Notes under the pieces: generated by a model
Told to the model about the DNA's origin: nothing
What the model saw: the letters and a program-made list of their open reading frames with translations, nothing else
Databases searched by the model: none
Part shown: piece by piece, positions 1 to 12,157 of the stretch
Numbering within the stretch: the stretch's first letter is position 1
Layout: each line of letters starts with the position of its first letter
Program-made: the position numbers and the translations under genes
From: Theodoxus fluviatilis
Taxonomy: Eukaryota > Mollusca > Gastropoda > Cycloneritida > Neritidae
Assembly (NCBI GenBank): GCA_034096865.1
Contig: JAWQFJ010008022.1
Coordinates: 215,001-279,000 of the forward strand
Direction: 5' to 3'
DNA length: 64,000 nt

Positions 1-1635
1 TTTTAAAAGCGACACAGTTACCGAAGCAAATGCTTCCCGCTGGTAATGACCGATATGACGCAGTTAGACTGTTACGTCGGATTCAGAATTAGACCAGTTG
101 CCGGACAGATGGCAGGTAGACCAAGTGAATACTTTCAAAGCCTGCTATTGCAGGCCCGCTTTATCCATTCTAGTGCATTAAGCATCACTCAGCCCAGTTG
201 ACCATTTTAAAAATGAACGGCATCTTTCCTACCAGTACGTCTGGAAGAGACGGTTTTAAGCAATGTTGCAATTTCAAATATCACACGCTATTTCATGAAA
301 ATGACATCTTCACTGCAAACGGTTTCCCAAGTCATACAAATGTAATCGTCGCTGTGTACAGTCTCCTCGGCATCAGTTTGTACAGATTACAAAGAATTCT
401 AATGAAAATCTAAATCTCTGGGAATTCACGACGAAAGAACGTGAAGATGTAGCAAAACAATGCTCGTAGTTCTTAGCATCAGATTATACTTTCCTGCAGA
501 TATTTTGCTCGAAGGCGAGTTCACATAGATCTGTCATTTTCTTTGCAGAAGTTTTGAGGGTTCTTGAAGCATAGGATCTTTGCCGATGAAAAGTAAGTCA
601 GCTGAAGACCGAAAAATGTCATCGCGATCTTGTCATTAACCCACTCGATTCAATTACTGATGAGATCATTCAAGTATGGTCTATTGAGAAAGACTCAGTT
701 TTAAATAGATAAATGTGGACATACTAACAATGCTGAAGCACTGGATTTTAAAATGAATCAAAGAGATATGAATTTCGCAAACAAATACTGCGTGAATGTA
801 GCTCGTAAATAAAAATTCCGAAGTCGTGTAAACTGCGGTTGTAACATGCTGGGCACATGAAGCACTGCAATTCGGTCTGGCAAGTTTCCGAAAGCGAGGC
901 AGGCCTTGACTGTGTTTGGGATCAGCTTGAACTAAATTTTATCGATTTTTATGGTATGTTCTCACAAATGCGCCAATGAAATCAAACGGTAATTATTGTA
1001 TGAATGCAAAGGAAAATACTTTGAAGTATGCATTTGTGAAAGTGTCAAATGCACAAAAGTGTCAGCCGAAACGACGTTCATACCCACATGGTCCTCAGCA
1101 CACTCTATCGTGGGCGCTATGGCAAATTAAACAAGATTCCATTTCTGACAGCTGTGCATTCTGTGAAACAGACTTGGTTGTAAAAGGTGTTACAAGTCGC
1201 CTCTGGGTCTAGGGGTATGGTAATTTATCACTGGTTGGATGAGGCCTGACTTGCACACATAACAGTCACTGCTTTCATTCGCGCTGTTTCTTTCTCTCAA
1301 AACCAGAAGAAAAAGGTCATGAGGAATCAATTAATAACGATTTAATCAAGTAATGACAAACTATAATATATTCCTGCAAAAATCAAGCATGCACAAGAGG
1401 AGTAGTTAGTACTAGGCCAGCCTTAATTAATGAATATAACGTTACCCTCAGTTCCACTTGGATGACTTATCTCATGAGTCTGGGGGAAACGTTCTCCGAA
1501 TGTTCGTCGATGAACAATGTTCTTACAACACGAGTTTACTGACTGTCAAGTCCAGAATTTTCCAGGGGAAGGTAGGGATACACAGTTACCGCTGAAGGAG
1601 TATAGAGGCGATGGTGGCGATGGTGGGAACTAATC

Positions 1636-1809
1636 TTCCAACCTCAGCAGACGGGGGTGACGATCACAGCATTGGTAGCAGCGGTGGGATCTTGTTTTCC
1701 AACCTCAGCAGACGGGGGTGACGATCACAGCGTTGAGGGGGTAGCGGCAACAGCAGCTCTGGTGGGCAGCGTTGATGGGGTAGCGGCAACAGCAGCTCTG
1801 GTGGGCAAC
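1636..1809. repeat. Short compound tandem repeat
   Basis: A 35-bp block beginning TTCCAACCTCAGCAGACGGG occurs at 1636 and again at 1697. It is followed by two near-identical 39-bp units (1732-1770 and 1771-1809) containing GGTAGCGGCAACAGCAGCTC. The 39-bp period is a multiple of three, which keeps short frames open on both strands. Confidence 0.85.
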
Positions 1810-2944
1810 GTTGATGGAGACTTGTCTCCGTTCGTAGGGTCTTTGACAACAGAGTTGATGGTCAGGCACCTCTGAGACGAGTTGGAGGGAATACTCAGTC
1901 TCAGCGGGGACTTCGGGGCGAGCCTTGTGCTCTGCTTGTGTGGTTAGTCCGAAGTGAAGAGGGCGACAACTCTCGTTGCTTTTCATGAACCTGGATGCTG
2001 AGTGGCGAGCCACTCCTGTGGGACACGCCGGGGTTTGACCGCGTTGACTCCACCCACATTTTGGGAGACAGCTGCAGTCCCAGCCTAAATTGTCATTGAA
2101 ATTCGTATAATTAACTACTCCCTGGGAGGGCTAATGTTCTAGCTCTCCAACAGGACCCTGACAGAGCGCTTCCTTAATGCTTGACACGCCACCCTGGCCT
2201 GCACCTGCACTTGGACCTCAAGATAACAATAGCTACCTTCTCTTCCAGTAACCCTAACTTGTAATGTGGCTTGGTGCACAGATGGGCCTGGTGAACAATC
2301 GCTGCATTCTCTATTCATTCCCTTGATCCGCTTGGCTGAGCTCACAGATGGGAGACCATCACAAAGGACACGAAACATACTCAGTCAAGCGGTTCTCAGT
2401 CATATAAGTTGACTGTTTTCACAATAGTAGTAAAACCTCAAACTCAAATGGGAAAGTAATTGCACCTAAATTGGATTTTTATAGAAATAATGGCCTTGTA
2501 CATGTATTTTTATGAGCTCGGTGGAAAGCTCAGCCTTGCTTGGTGTCCATTCTTGTAGTAAAGGAAAAGCGTGCTATTCGTCAGTGGAGAGGCATGTCAG
2601 TTTATCCGCCTTTCTTGGGAACGTGTTTTTCCCCTTCTTTTTTGAGGCACAGCTCGACTCCCAACTGTGAAGAACTGCCGAGTGTCGTCCCATGCATTAG
2701 AATCAATCCGCACGAGGATTATGTAAATAGAAAAGTTGTTCTGTGTAAACGTCGGCACGAATGAAAATGGTGCACTGAGTTTTATTAACTGGCAGATATG
2801 TGCTGCATATCTGAGGCATAGATTTTGCCATGACTGAGGCTGACGCTAATCGTCCAACGAAATGAGACGAGGTCATGAGGCATGCTACAACTCTGCTTTA
2901 AGATAACACACGTTCCATACAATTACATGTAGCTCGTTACGCCT

Positions 2945-3028
2945 TTGTAGATAAATTGGAAGAAACGTGCCAAAGCAAACAGAATACATATTTACAGGAA
3001 CTTCCCTTCCCTTCCAATTTATCTACAA
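2945..3028. repeat. 18-bp perfect inverted repeat
   Basis: TTGTAGATAAATTGGAAG at 2945-2962 is matched by its exact reverse complement at 3011-3028, with a 48-base spacer. It could fold as a hairpin in RNA or DNA. No mobile-element ends or target duplication are evident around it, so its origin is unknown. Confidence 0.8.
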
Positions 3029-3718
3029 TAAATACCAGTTCCTGGCAGCCCACTCCCCAGTGCTCTCCCCTTTAGCATGAGTACACGTTCAGCTCCTCAG
3101 CCTCTACTCACTTGTGGAAACCACGTCTTTTTGACAGGCGGAGACAGGCGAGCATTCTCTGCGGTTGGTCGATGTTCGAGGTGCAGTGCAGCGGTTCTAT
3201 CCCCGGGACGGGAAGAATCTGGGTTTGTTCAAATATCGTTACATCTCGCCAATTTTCCCTGCTCTGCAATACGTCAGGTCAACGCTGGGCGGAAGACAGG
3301 TAGATTTTCACTGATGCTGGCATAAGCATTTGCATGCCACCTATTCATCGTGGCTTTACAACTAGTGGATAGTGACTTGAATTTCGCATAATTGTCATTC
3401 ATCATTTCAGCAGGGTCATCGCCTGCCGCTTTCTGATATCCGTGTTTCATGAGGATTCCAATGATGGATTTTTTAAACAGATGTTTCCACCATTTCTACC
3501 AAGTTTTGAATTTCGAATTATCGTCAATATAGACGGGAAGACGCAAGACCGGAAACATTTTCAAGGAGAAAGCAGATTAGGCCACGAGCTGTATAACAAA
3601 AAATCTCCGGGGAGAGTACTGAAACATACAGGAGAGGAGAATGCACAGGTTCACGTGCCTCCTTAAGCTGATACTTTTTCAATATGCAAGAGCCAAATGT
3701 TAGACCTCTGGCGTTGAA

Positions 3719-3721
<3 letters not shown>

Positions 3722-3805
<84 letters not shown>

Positions 3806-3884
3806 CACACAGAGACAGGCACACAGAGACACAGAGACAGAGACACAGACAGAGACACACACACAGACACACACAGAGACACAC
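3722..3884. repeat. (TG)n-(GA)n compound microsatellite
   Basis: A pure TG run (3722-3758) passes directly into a pure GA run (to 3801) and then an imperfect CA/GA mixture. The long Cys-Val and Arg-Glu frames here are artefacts of the repeat. Confidence 0.95.
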
Positions 3885-4784
3885 TGTCACGCCAAAGGTA
3901 GACTTCTCCACCTGGCGCCGGTATTTAGGCTCGTCAATCCACAATGACAAACAACCACATAACAATTGACGACATTTATTCCCCAAAACAGCACTCTATA
4001 CACTTCACCTACAAATAGACAGTTCCACAACACAAATATACAATTTCAAACATAAATATGCAATTCCAAAACACAAATATGCAATTCCAAAATACGGATA
4101 TACAATCCAAAATATATTACAAGTGCAAATTATGAAAAGTGAATTTAATCACCCATTCCACAAAATACAACCAACGCTTGCAAATGCACTGACCAAACCC
4201 GAACCCACAAAAGCCAGTTCGTCTATGCGCCTCTATGCCACGCACCTCATACCCACAAACGACCCGCAAAACACCCACCGACCCCGGCAACCTCACAAAC
4301 TCCAATACCACCTCACACACAGAGATCCGACACATCAACAAACCTCGGCACCCTCACAAACTCCAACACCACCTCGCACACAGAGACCAGACACTTTCGC
4401 CAAACCTCGGCACCGTCACAAACTCCAATAAATCTCCTCCCGCGCCAACACCCGATGCCAACTTCTACAACTCTCGGCCAACGCCGGTATCGTCAGTCAA
4501 ATCCACACAGCCCACTGCACCTCGCCCACGGCCAATGCTGACACTCATACACATTTCACGTCCGACTCTCTCATCACAGAAACCACTGACCTTCCGCCCA
4601 GTTCCAGCAAAAAACCTCCCTCTCCCTTCCTAAATCCTCGTTCTTATCCCTTCACATCACCGGCAAACGGCCCCTCTGATCAATCCTGCACGGGATAACC
4701 ACCCCACATTAGATTCCACGTGCATTACCCATAATATTGCACGAAAACCTGCATTATGCATGAACTGACAAGACCAGTGCGTGT
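3885..4784. other. AC-rich non-coding stretch with a 62-bp tandem repeat
   Basis: The first part (about 4020-4110) repeats short AT-rich units such as ACAAATATGCAATTCCAAAA. At 4283, 4344 and 4406 a unit of about 62 bp recurs, containing CTCACAAACTCCAA. The Pro/Thr/His-rich frames on both strands follow base composition and show no domain. Confidence 0.6.
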
Positions 4785-4881
4785 ATGGGTGTGTGTGTAT
4801 GTGTGTATGTGTGTGTATATGTATGTGTGTGTATGTGTGTGTGTGCGTGCGTTCGTGCGTGTGTGTGTTTATGTGTGAGCG

Positions 4882-4913
<32 letters not shown>

Positions 4914-4959
4914 CGTGCGTGTGTATGTGTGTCTGTGGGTGGGTGTGTATGTGCATGTC

Positions 4960-5005
<46 letters not shown>

Positions 5006-5012
5006 CGTTTCC
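4785..5012. repeat. Imperfect (GT)n array
   Basis: A GT-rich array interrupted by AT, GC and GGGT variants, with a pure stretch at about 4967-5000. His/Thr and Cys/Val frames on the two strands are repeat artefacts. Confidence 0.95.
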
Positions 5013-5276
5013 CTGTAATGTGTGGGTCTGTGTGTGTTTGTGTGAGGCAAATAGGACTGCTGCAGCCGAGCATAGGAGGCTGACCAGGAAAGCACGAGCC
5101 AGCAATCCGCAAGCGCCGGTCCCCAACTCCCGTGCCCACTGCTGACGAGCTTTCCGTGTAAGGACTGGCCACATCAGCCTTCTGTGCACACACCAACCTG
5201 CTGCAACCATCCTGCTCCCGGATGAATGAATGGTCGTCGTCGATCCCGACAGACAAGAAGGATCCGTGTATACATG

Positions 5277-5278
<2 letters not shown>

Positions 5279-5334
<56 letters not shown>
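5279..5334. repeat. (GT)28 microsatellite
   Basis: A pure GT run of about 56 bases. Confidence 0.97.
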
Positions 5335-5338
<4 letters not shown>

Positions 5339-5762
5339 GTGCGTACATGTGTGTTTGTGAATGCATGCATATGTTTATGCATACGAATAAAATCATAAGT
5401 CAACTTAATGACAGTCATTTTTGTTCGTGACTTGGCATTGCATTAAACGTTGTGATGTACTTATCAGTACTGACGGGCTATTACAATCAATAACGTTTGA
5501 GATTTTCACATGAATGCACTCTCACTTCTCCATGCTCATTCGACTAAGCCATGAACAAACTTCAAGTATTTTATAGTTACACCAAAGCTCGTGTATGGTT
5601 ACACTGCATGGTGTGTTCCCTCCTGCGCACTCGCAATCAATTTCTTTAGGCCCAAATAAAGTTGTTAAGGTAACACGGCAAACACAATCCACTCACCCCT
5701 CCCCCACCCTGGTCGTAGGCCTGCCTCCATTTTGAGTGACCACATTGACACTGCACACACAC

Positions 5763-5778
5763 GTGTGTGTGTGTGTGT

Positions 5779-5847
<69 letters not shown>

Positions 5848-5853
5848 CGTGTG
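5763..5853. repeat. (TG)n microsatellite
   Basis: A TG run with one GAG interruption and a GTGCGTGCGT end. It immediately precedes the directly repeated block that starts near 5862. The related (TG)n at 6677-6744 sits in the same place before the second block. Confidence 0.95.
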
Positions 5854-5861
5854 AGCAGAGA

Positions 5862-6684
5862 AATAAATGTCTCGCATACAGTAGATTCATCTGAACATAA
5901 ATCAAAATCTCTCTTTTGCTGAAAACACTTTCGGTTTAAAGAGTGCTCCTGGCGAAGATGAGAGCACGCAGATTGTAGTTTGTATTTGCTTTAATCCCCT
6001 TTTTAAATTCTTCTTTTTTCCCCACGGTCGAAACACGATTAGAGTCGGCATGAAAAAACAGGGTCGGTCGGGAAAGCGTAATGATTTTTTTCTCCTTATG
6101 GTGGACATCCGACATTGGAAGGCTGGTTTTTATTTTGCTTTGGACACGCAAACGTGAAACTCTACTGTCAAAATTGATAGCATAAGATAGATTGTAGAAC
6201 CCGGTGCAAGTAGTTTTGTTTGCATAAACAGTTGTTTTTGGAATCATTTAAATCTGCTATAGATGAGAAATATGCATGTGTTTTCTCACGTCGATAAAAC
6301 ACTGCCAATTCCACTGAAACGAGGCATTCGAAAAGGAGGACATTTGCAGAGGGGCACTTTCAAAGTGGGATTTCTGGGTAAAGAAATATTGGAGAACTCT
6401 TTGCGAGCAGCAGTAGGTAGCCTTCTCACGTATGAAAGTCATCACGCTTTCTTTGAAAAAATATACTTTCCCCCTTTTTTGTCCTTCTTTTCCCACATAC
6501 TGCGGTCAAATGACTGTTATATGTTCCATTTAAATTCTCTGGCAAGGATGTATTCTTTTGCAGTATGGATGGATGGATGGGTGAATGGAATTGTTGAGCT
6601 TGGTGGGAGCAGAACCGGTCTTCCTGTAAGCAATCGAAGAAGAAGTAGGCCGTTACTTACATTGATACTGCGCACATGTGTGTG

Positions 6685-6719
<35 letters not shown>

Positions 6720-7002
6720 GCGTGCGTGTGCGCGCGCGTGTGTGTAGAGAAATAAATGTCTCGCATACAGTAGATTCATCTGAACATAAATCAAAATCTC
6801 TCTTTTGCTGAAAACACTCTCGGTTTAAAGAGTGCTTAGGGGGAAGATGAGAGCACGCATTGCATTTTGTATTTACTTTAATCCCCTTTTTAAATTCTTC
6901 TTTCTTCCCCACGCTCGAAACACGATTAGAGTCGACATGAAAAAACAGTGTGGGTCGGGAAAGCGTAATGACTTTTTCTCCTTATGGTGGATATCCGACA
7001 AC
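5862..7002. repeat. Local direct duplication of a 255-bp block
   Basis: The sequence beginning AGAAATAAATGTCTCGCATA at about 5862 recurs at about 6748. Each copy follows a TG microsatellite and each runs about 255 bp, to near 6117 and 7002. The copies differ by scattered substitutions and small indels. The unit is non-coding and its family is not recognised. Confidence 0.85.
6112..6745. repeat. Dispersed repeat, third copy of the 9.6-kb block
   Basis: From ACATTGGAAGG onward this matches the blocks at about 9563-10257 and 33485-34170, including the stretch starting TTTGGACACGCAAACGTGAA and a (GGAT)n run near 6570. It lacks most of the SINE-like end seen in the other two. It shows that this block existed as a repeat before the large A/B duplication. 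Confidence 0.8.
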
Positions 7003-7160
7003 TTCCACTTTGCGTGATGAATACATCGGTTTTCTTTTGACTATATGATGCTCAAGTACAGCCCTTCCTGCTGTAAGGATCAGAACTGTGGGGACTAGAA
7101 AAAAGATAATGTATTGAAGTATTACACATGTTTGCATGTAAGCCGTTTTTAGATGTGAGA

Positions 7161-8199
7161 ACAAAATCATTTAATGTTGTGTGTTATAGTGAACTAGGAA
7201 GGTATCCTATGTACATAACTACCGTAATACGAGCAGTTAAATACTAGCTACGGCTTTGTAAAATGTCGGTCAACAGATTGCCAAAACAGGCCTATCTACT
7301 GGTGGAAAAAGAAAATTCAGCAGTTAAACTGAATCGGGTAAGAGCAATAGAGCAAGACTTGGGTTTGGGTACGTTTGGATAAACCGTGGAACGACACATG
7401 CAAAGAAATTCATTTACTTGCTTAGGCAAAGACTTCGTGATTGCTTTAAACAGGAATGGAATACGGAGATCAGTGAGAGTGAGAGATTCGTTTTCTATAG
7501 ATCATTTAAAAGGAAATTAGATTGTGAAAGTTATCTGACTTACGTTAACATACAAAAGTTCGGGGATGCATTCGTTTGCTTCCGTCTGCGGAACGATGCT
7601 CCCAAAGCAAACCCACGTGGTACTGAGGAGAACCTCAACAGAAAATGTTGATTATGGGACAAAACAGAAGATAAACACCTCTTTTTTACTCCAGTGCAAA
7701 GTTTATGATGATTTAAGGAAAACGTACACTCAAAAACATTTAGAAGGTCCTAGGCTTACTGGTGCTGCATATTTAATCAACGGACGCGACTTAAGGAAAA
7801 CGCTGGATGTCGCTCTGTATGATTTTTATGCCTACAAAATGCGTTGCGAAAAATTAGAAAATTCTTAGGAAAGCCTGAATGCCTATGACCACATGAACAT
7901 ATTAATGTAAATATTGTTAATAGCCTCAATAAGTAGCAGTGTATTATAACAAGATGCATTTAGAGTGTGAACATTGCTTTTGGTCTGAACTTGACTTGTT
8001 TTAAGTAACAGTGTCATATTGCAATGTGTTTAGCTTTGTTAAGTTTAACATAATGAGCCAAAGCCCTGCGTGGGACAGACAGGTAAAATTATAAGACCAC
8101 AGCAACAACGGTCTGTATACGGTATTGGTGCATTTATCAAATGTATATGACATCGATGAATTTTTATACTTTTAATCGAGGCGGGTCGTCGGCCTCAAT

Positions 8200-8205
<6 letters not shown>
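7161..8205 (+). pseudogene. LINE 3' end: C-terminal region of ORF2 plus 3' UTR
   Basis: Translation in shifting frames gives the carboxy-terminal part of an APE-type LINE ORF2. A block reading SELGRYPMYI then RAVKY is the same conserved tract seen in the minus-strand LINE near 43.1 kb (GDTGRFPLTV). It is followed by WNTEISESERFVFYRSFKRK and a degraded region resembling the Cys/His knuckle that precedes DDLRKTY. A TAG replaces the expected Trp codon after KY, and several frameshifts follow. The 3' UTR ends in CCTCAATAAAATC and passes into (TC)n. There is no reverse-transcriptase domain, so this is a 5'-truncated dead copy. Assignment rests on motif recognition and comparison inside the window. 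Confidence 0.75.
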
Positions 8206-8268
<63 letters not shown>

Positions 8269-8325
8269 GTCTCTCTGTCTCTCTCTCCCTCTCTCTCGCC
8301 CTCTCTCTCTCTCTTTCTCTCTCAT
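8204..8325. repeat. (TC)n array at LINE 3' end
   Basis: A TC run of about 120 bases with G and C interruptions, directly abutting the AATAAAA of the LINE 3' UTR. It corresponds to the longer array at 32181-32441 in copy B. Confidence 0.95.
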
Positions 8326-8671
8326 TGCGTGCGAGCGAACAAGCAGTGTCCACGCTACGTATCAATATGTAAATGCAGGACTCTCACAACTAGGTCTCGG
8401 ACGAAACAGTACCGAGCCCTCGTGTGCTACTAAGATCCTACGGCAGAATTTCACAGCAACACCGACCAACCAGTCCCCTTCCCGGCACTGATGGCATAGA
8501 TCTTCATACTTCACTTTTTCCTGCTTATTGAGTCCACGGAATGCTTTCGCTTGCCACATAACCTGTGAAAACATATCTTTTTATACCCGAGTCTAAATGT
8601 ACACAAACCTTTTAATGACAATTTGTTGTGCTGTACTGTCTTGTTCCTGTCTTGCCTTGCCTTGTCCGATT

Positions 8672-9120
8672 CCGTCCCGTCCCGTCCCGTCCCGTCCCGT
8701 CCCGTCCCGTCCCGTCCCGTCCCGTCCCGTCCCGTCCCGTCCCGCCCCGTCCCGTCCCGTCCCGTCCCGTCCCGTCCCGTCCCGTCCCGTCCCGTCCCGT
8801 CCCGTCCCGTCGCGTCCCGTCGCGTCCCGTCCCGTCCCGTCCCGTCCCGTCCCGTCCCGTCCCGTCCCGTCGCGTCCCGTCCCGTCCCGTCCCGTCCCGT
8901 CCCGTCCCGTCCCGTCCCGTCCCGTCCCGTCGCGTCCCGTCCCGTCCCGTCCCGTCCCGTCCCGTCCCGTCCCGCCCCGTCCCGTCCCGTCCCGTCCCGT
9001 CCCGTCCCGTCCCGTCCCGTTCCGTCCCGTCCCGTCCCGTCCCGTCCCGTCCCGTCCCGTCCCGTCCCGTCCCGTCCCGTCCCGTCCCGCCTCGTCCCGT
9101 CCCGCCCCGTCCAGTCCCGT
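8672..9120. repeat. (CCCGT)n pentanucleotide satellite
   Basis: About 90 units of CCCGT, with CGCGT, CCGCC and TCCGT variants, preceded by decayed CTTGC/CTTGT units. All forward frames read Ser-Arg-Pro-Val-Pro and reverse frames Gly-Thr-Gly-Arg-Asp, because a 5-base period gives a 5-residue period. The frames of 186-236 codons are therefore not genes. Confidence 0.97.
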
Positions 9121-9562
9121 CCATTTTGCCTCCTTGCGGTGTCTCATCTTGTCCTGTCTTGTCAACTTGCAAGATTCCTAGAAAGCGACCTGCACGAGTA
9201 GAGAAGATAAACTCGTTAAAACCCCGCAGAGATCCCCTATTGTCTTACTGGACCCAAGCGTACACCCAAATCACGCGATATTTTCCACGAGAGATCACGT
9301 CATGTATTGTCCCTTTCCAGTTGCTAATTTTTCTCTGATGTGATAGAGCGAACTATGGCAGAAACTTTGGGCACAGCAGTGATTTGAGAAACTTGCGCTC
9401 ACCATCGTCTGTAGAAGTCAACCATTAATCTTGTCCCGTTTCCTACTCCTGTTTGATTGAATGTTCTGCCGTCAAAATAAGCATGTAGAAATGTTATTTC
9501 ATTAATTATTCATTTTGATAAAAACAGCAACACGACCATGTCTGATTGAATTTTCAATTGCT
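9121..9562. other. Non-coding spacer in copy A
   Basis: Unique-looking sequence shared with copy B at 33026-33484. No frame with domain content. Confidence 0.6.
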
Positions 9563-10257
9563 ACATTGGAAGGGTGGTTTTATTTTGCTTTGGACACGCA
9601 AACGTGAAACTCAACTGTCAAAATTGATAGCTTGAGACAGATTGTAGAACCCGATGCAAGTAGTTTTGTTTGCATAAAAAGTTGTTTTCGGAATCATTTA
9701 AATCTGTTATTAATGAGAAATATGCATGACTTTTCTCACGTCAATCAAACACTGCCAATTCCACTGGAACGAGGCATCCGAAACGGAGGACATTTTGCAG
9801 ACGGGCACTTTCAAAGTGGGATTTCTGGGTAAAGAAATATTGGAGTCAACTGTTTTTGTTCTATGGATGTGAACTTTAGGTTGCCTTCTCACGCATGAAA
9901 GTCATCACGCTTTATTTGAAAAATATACTTTCCCCCTTTTTTGTCCTTCTTTTCCCACATACTGCGGTCAAATGACTGTTATATGTTCCATTAAAATTCT
10001 CTGGCAAGGACGTATACTTTTGCAGTATGGATGGATGGATGAGTGAATGGAATTGTTGAGCCTACGAGCTTCTGTAGACCATGTAAGATGGTGGGAGCAG
10101 AACCGGTCGTCCTGTAAGCAAGGGCCAATCGAAGAAGAAGTAGGCCGTTACTCACGAAAATAAAAAAGTGTTCAGTATAAAAGCACATAAAGTCACGATT
10201 TCTCCAGTCACGAATTGCGTAGGGAGACGTGATGAGTCTTTTCGTACCTCCACTCAC
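9563..10257. repeat. Dispersed repeat block with SINE-like right end
   Basis: Matches 6112-6745 and 33485-34170. The right part contains CGAATTGCGTAGGGAGACG near 10202, the same core as in the SINE-like insert at 20793-20982. The block ends at a long TG array. It has no coding potential, and the Met-Arg-Asn frame that recurs in each copy has no recognisable domain. Confidence 0.75.
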
Positions 10258-10261
10258 GTGC

Positions 10262-10424
<163 letters not shown>

Positions 10425-10593
10425 GGATTTTGCAGCATCTGTGCCCTGCATAAACACGCTTCCTTGCTTATTGTCTTCTTATGATGTTCTTTTTGAATAC
10501 ACGTTTATTCGTTATGACAGAAAACTCATTGTCAAAATTAAGTTTTTGAAACTTGTTTTCATTCCGGTGTGTCTACCACTTCTCAGGACGTAA

Positions 10594-10788
10594 AGCATTA
10601 TCTCACAAAGATTTCCTGTCCAGCATTATCTCACAAAGATTTCCTGTCCAGCATTATCTCACAAAGATTTCCTGTCCAGCATTATCTCACAAACATTTTC
10701 TGTCCAGCATTATCTCACAAAGATTTCCTGTCCAGCATTATCTCACAAAATTTCCTGTCCAGCATTATCTCACAAAGATTTCCTGTTC
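10594..10788. repeat. 28-bp minisatellite, seven units
   Basis: The unit starts AGCATTATCTCACAAAGATT. Unit 4 carries ACATTTTC instead of AGATTTCC, and unit 6 is one base short. Copy B has six units at 34410-34577 with the same variant at unit 4, so the array predates the duplication. Frames across it have no other support. Confidence 0.95.
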
Positions 10789-11948
10789 AGCATGGCAATC
10801 GTATATGAGTAAGCGAAATCGATATGTGCTATGATTCTCAGAAAGCGGTCTGTGCATAGTTGTGACAATATCATCATGAGTAGTACTATCAACAGCATCG
10901 AGGGAATAATTAATTCACCCACACGTACATTCAATGCACAAAGAATCGATGTCTGGAAAGCAATAACAACACAACAGCTGTCGTGTTACCATATCTGAAG
11001 AAATAATATTTGCGAAACGATCAAAGGAATAGTATATTCTGTACGCTTTTTGTGTAATGTGTATTCCCATATCTCGAAAACCTTCACGTCCCACGGCATG
11101 CTCGATGCACCGCAGTGAGAAAGGTTCAACTGCTAAAAAGTAGTGTCGTAATTCCACATCAAGAAGAATGAGCTTAGAAGACCTCCTAAGAGTTTCTATG
11201 ATGCCTTTCCAAGAACTCGGACATACGAAGGACAATGATCGGTGGCCATAGCAAGATACTTTCATCGCAAGTCACTTTAAGGTACAGACTCGAGCTAGCT
11301 GCGTGGCGAAACAACATCAAGAGCAGTCACGTATCGAGCTGATCATTGCACCAAGCATTTAGAGTCACAAGATTGAACAAAAGAAACTTCCAACGTACCG
11401 ACAAACAATGTAGCGACGCGTAGACACTCTTTTGACTGGGATATCTCTTTATCATCGACCCCTCTGTCTCTTGCGACATCCTGCCGAGAGGGAGAGAATG
11501 ATTCCAAGAAACATTTCCGTGCCAGTGGCAGGATCTCTCTCAAAGTAGTGGCGTGTGCTAGGTGATGAGCATCATCACGCTATGTCGGGCTGTGGTTTGT
11601 AGGTCGATTGTGTTGTGTCTCTCTGAACAGGAACTTGCACAGTGAGAGAAGACACCTCTCCTTCAGACGTCGACCCTGCAGATGTCAGTCACAAAAGGGC
11701 GTTGTCAGCCTCAGAGGGACTAAAGCCTGCTTCACACGCAACATCCGTTTTCGCTCGGCTTCCTTGGTCACTTGGCTGAAATGTCACGACCATGATGACC
11801 GACATCTATGTACATGGCCCTGATGGAGTCCAGATGCAGTTTCTGTTCATGCTTCGAAGCGTATGTTAAAACTTGACCGCTGTGAAAAATGTGAGGAAGT
11901 TATCCAGACATCACCGGAAATTTCACTTACCCTCGAGTTCTAACACTC
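10789..11948. other. Non-coding part of copy A
   Basis: Shared with copy B (34578-35728). A 116-codon minus-strand frame at 10915-11265 is broken by frameshifts in copy B and has no recognisable domain, so I do not call it a gene. Confidence 0.55.
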
Positions 11949-12157
11949 GAATAAGCGGAGAAGCCAGTTATTATTATTTCGTATATATACACTTGATATT
12001 GACTTTGTTTGATTTGTCCCTTGTTTGGTGTTTTCCTTCTCTTTCTCTTTGCCTTTGTTTGTTCTTGTCATGTATGTTTATTTTCTAAATGCCCCTTAGG
12101 GTTATGAAATAAATTGTGCCGTAATACGGCACCCAAACTTGAACTTGAACTTGAACT
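11949..12157 (+). mobile_element. Retroelement 3'-end insertion present only in copy A
   Basis: Copy B reads straight through this point (AACACTC joined to TGACAAAG), so the 209 bp are an insertion in A. The insert carries AAATAAATTG near its end and terminates in repeated ACTTGA units, the form of a LINE or SINE 3' tail. It is 5' truncated and non-coding. The tail units overlap the target TGA, so no clear target duplication can be counted. Confidence 0.75.

Larger units (their letters stand above)
1..3721. other. Anonymous non-coding stretch
   Basis: No reading frame here has recognisable domain content. The longest frames are about 100 codons and are explained by chance or by the small tandem repeat near 1.7 kb. 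Apart from that repeat and the inverted repeat at 2.9-3.0 kb I see nothing to annotate. Confidence 0.6.

Noticed and set aside
8593..9338. Open frames of 186-236 codons on both strands over the CCCGT array
   Set aside because: They are five-residue periodic translations of a pentanucleotide repeat, open in every frame.
10915..11265. 116-codon minus-strand frame shared by both duplicates
   Set aside because: Broken by frameshifts in copy B (34704-35022) and without a recognisable domain, so conservation is explained by the duplication.
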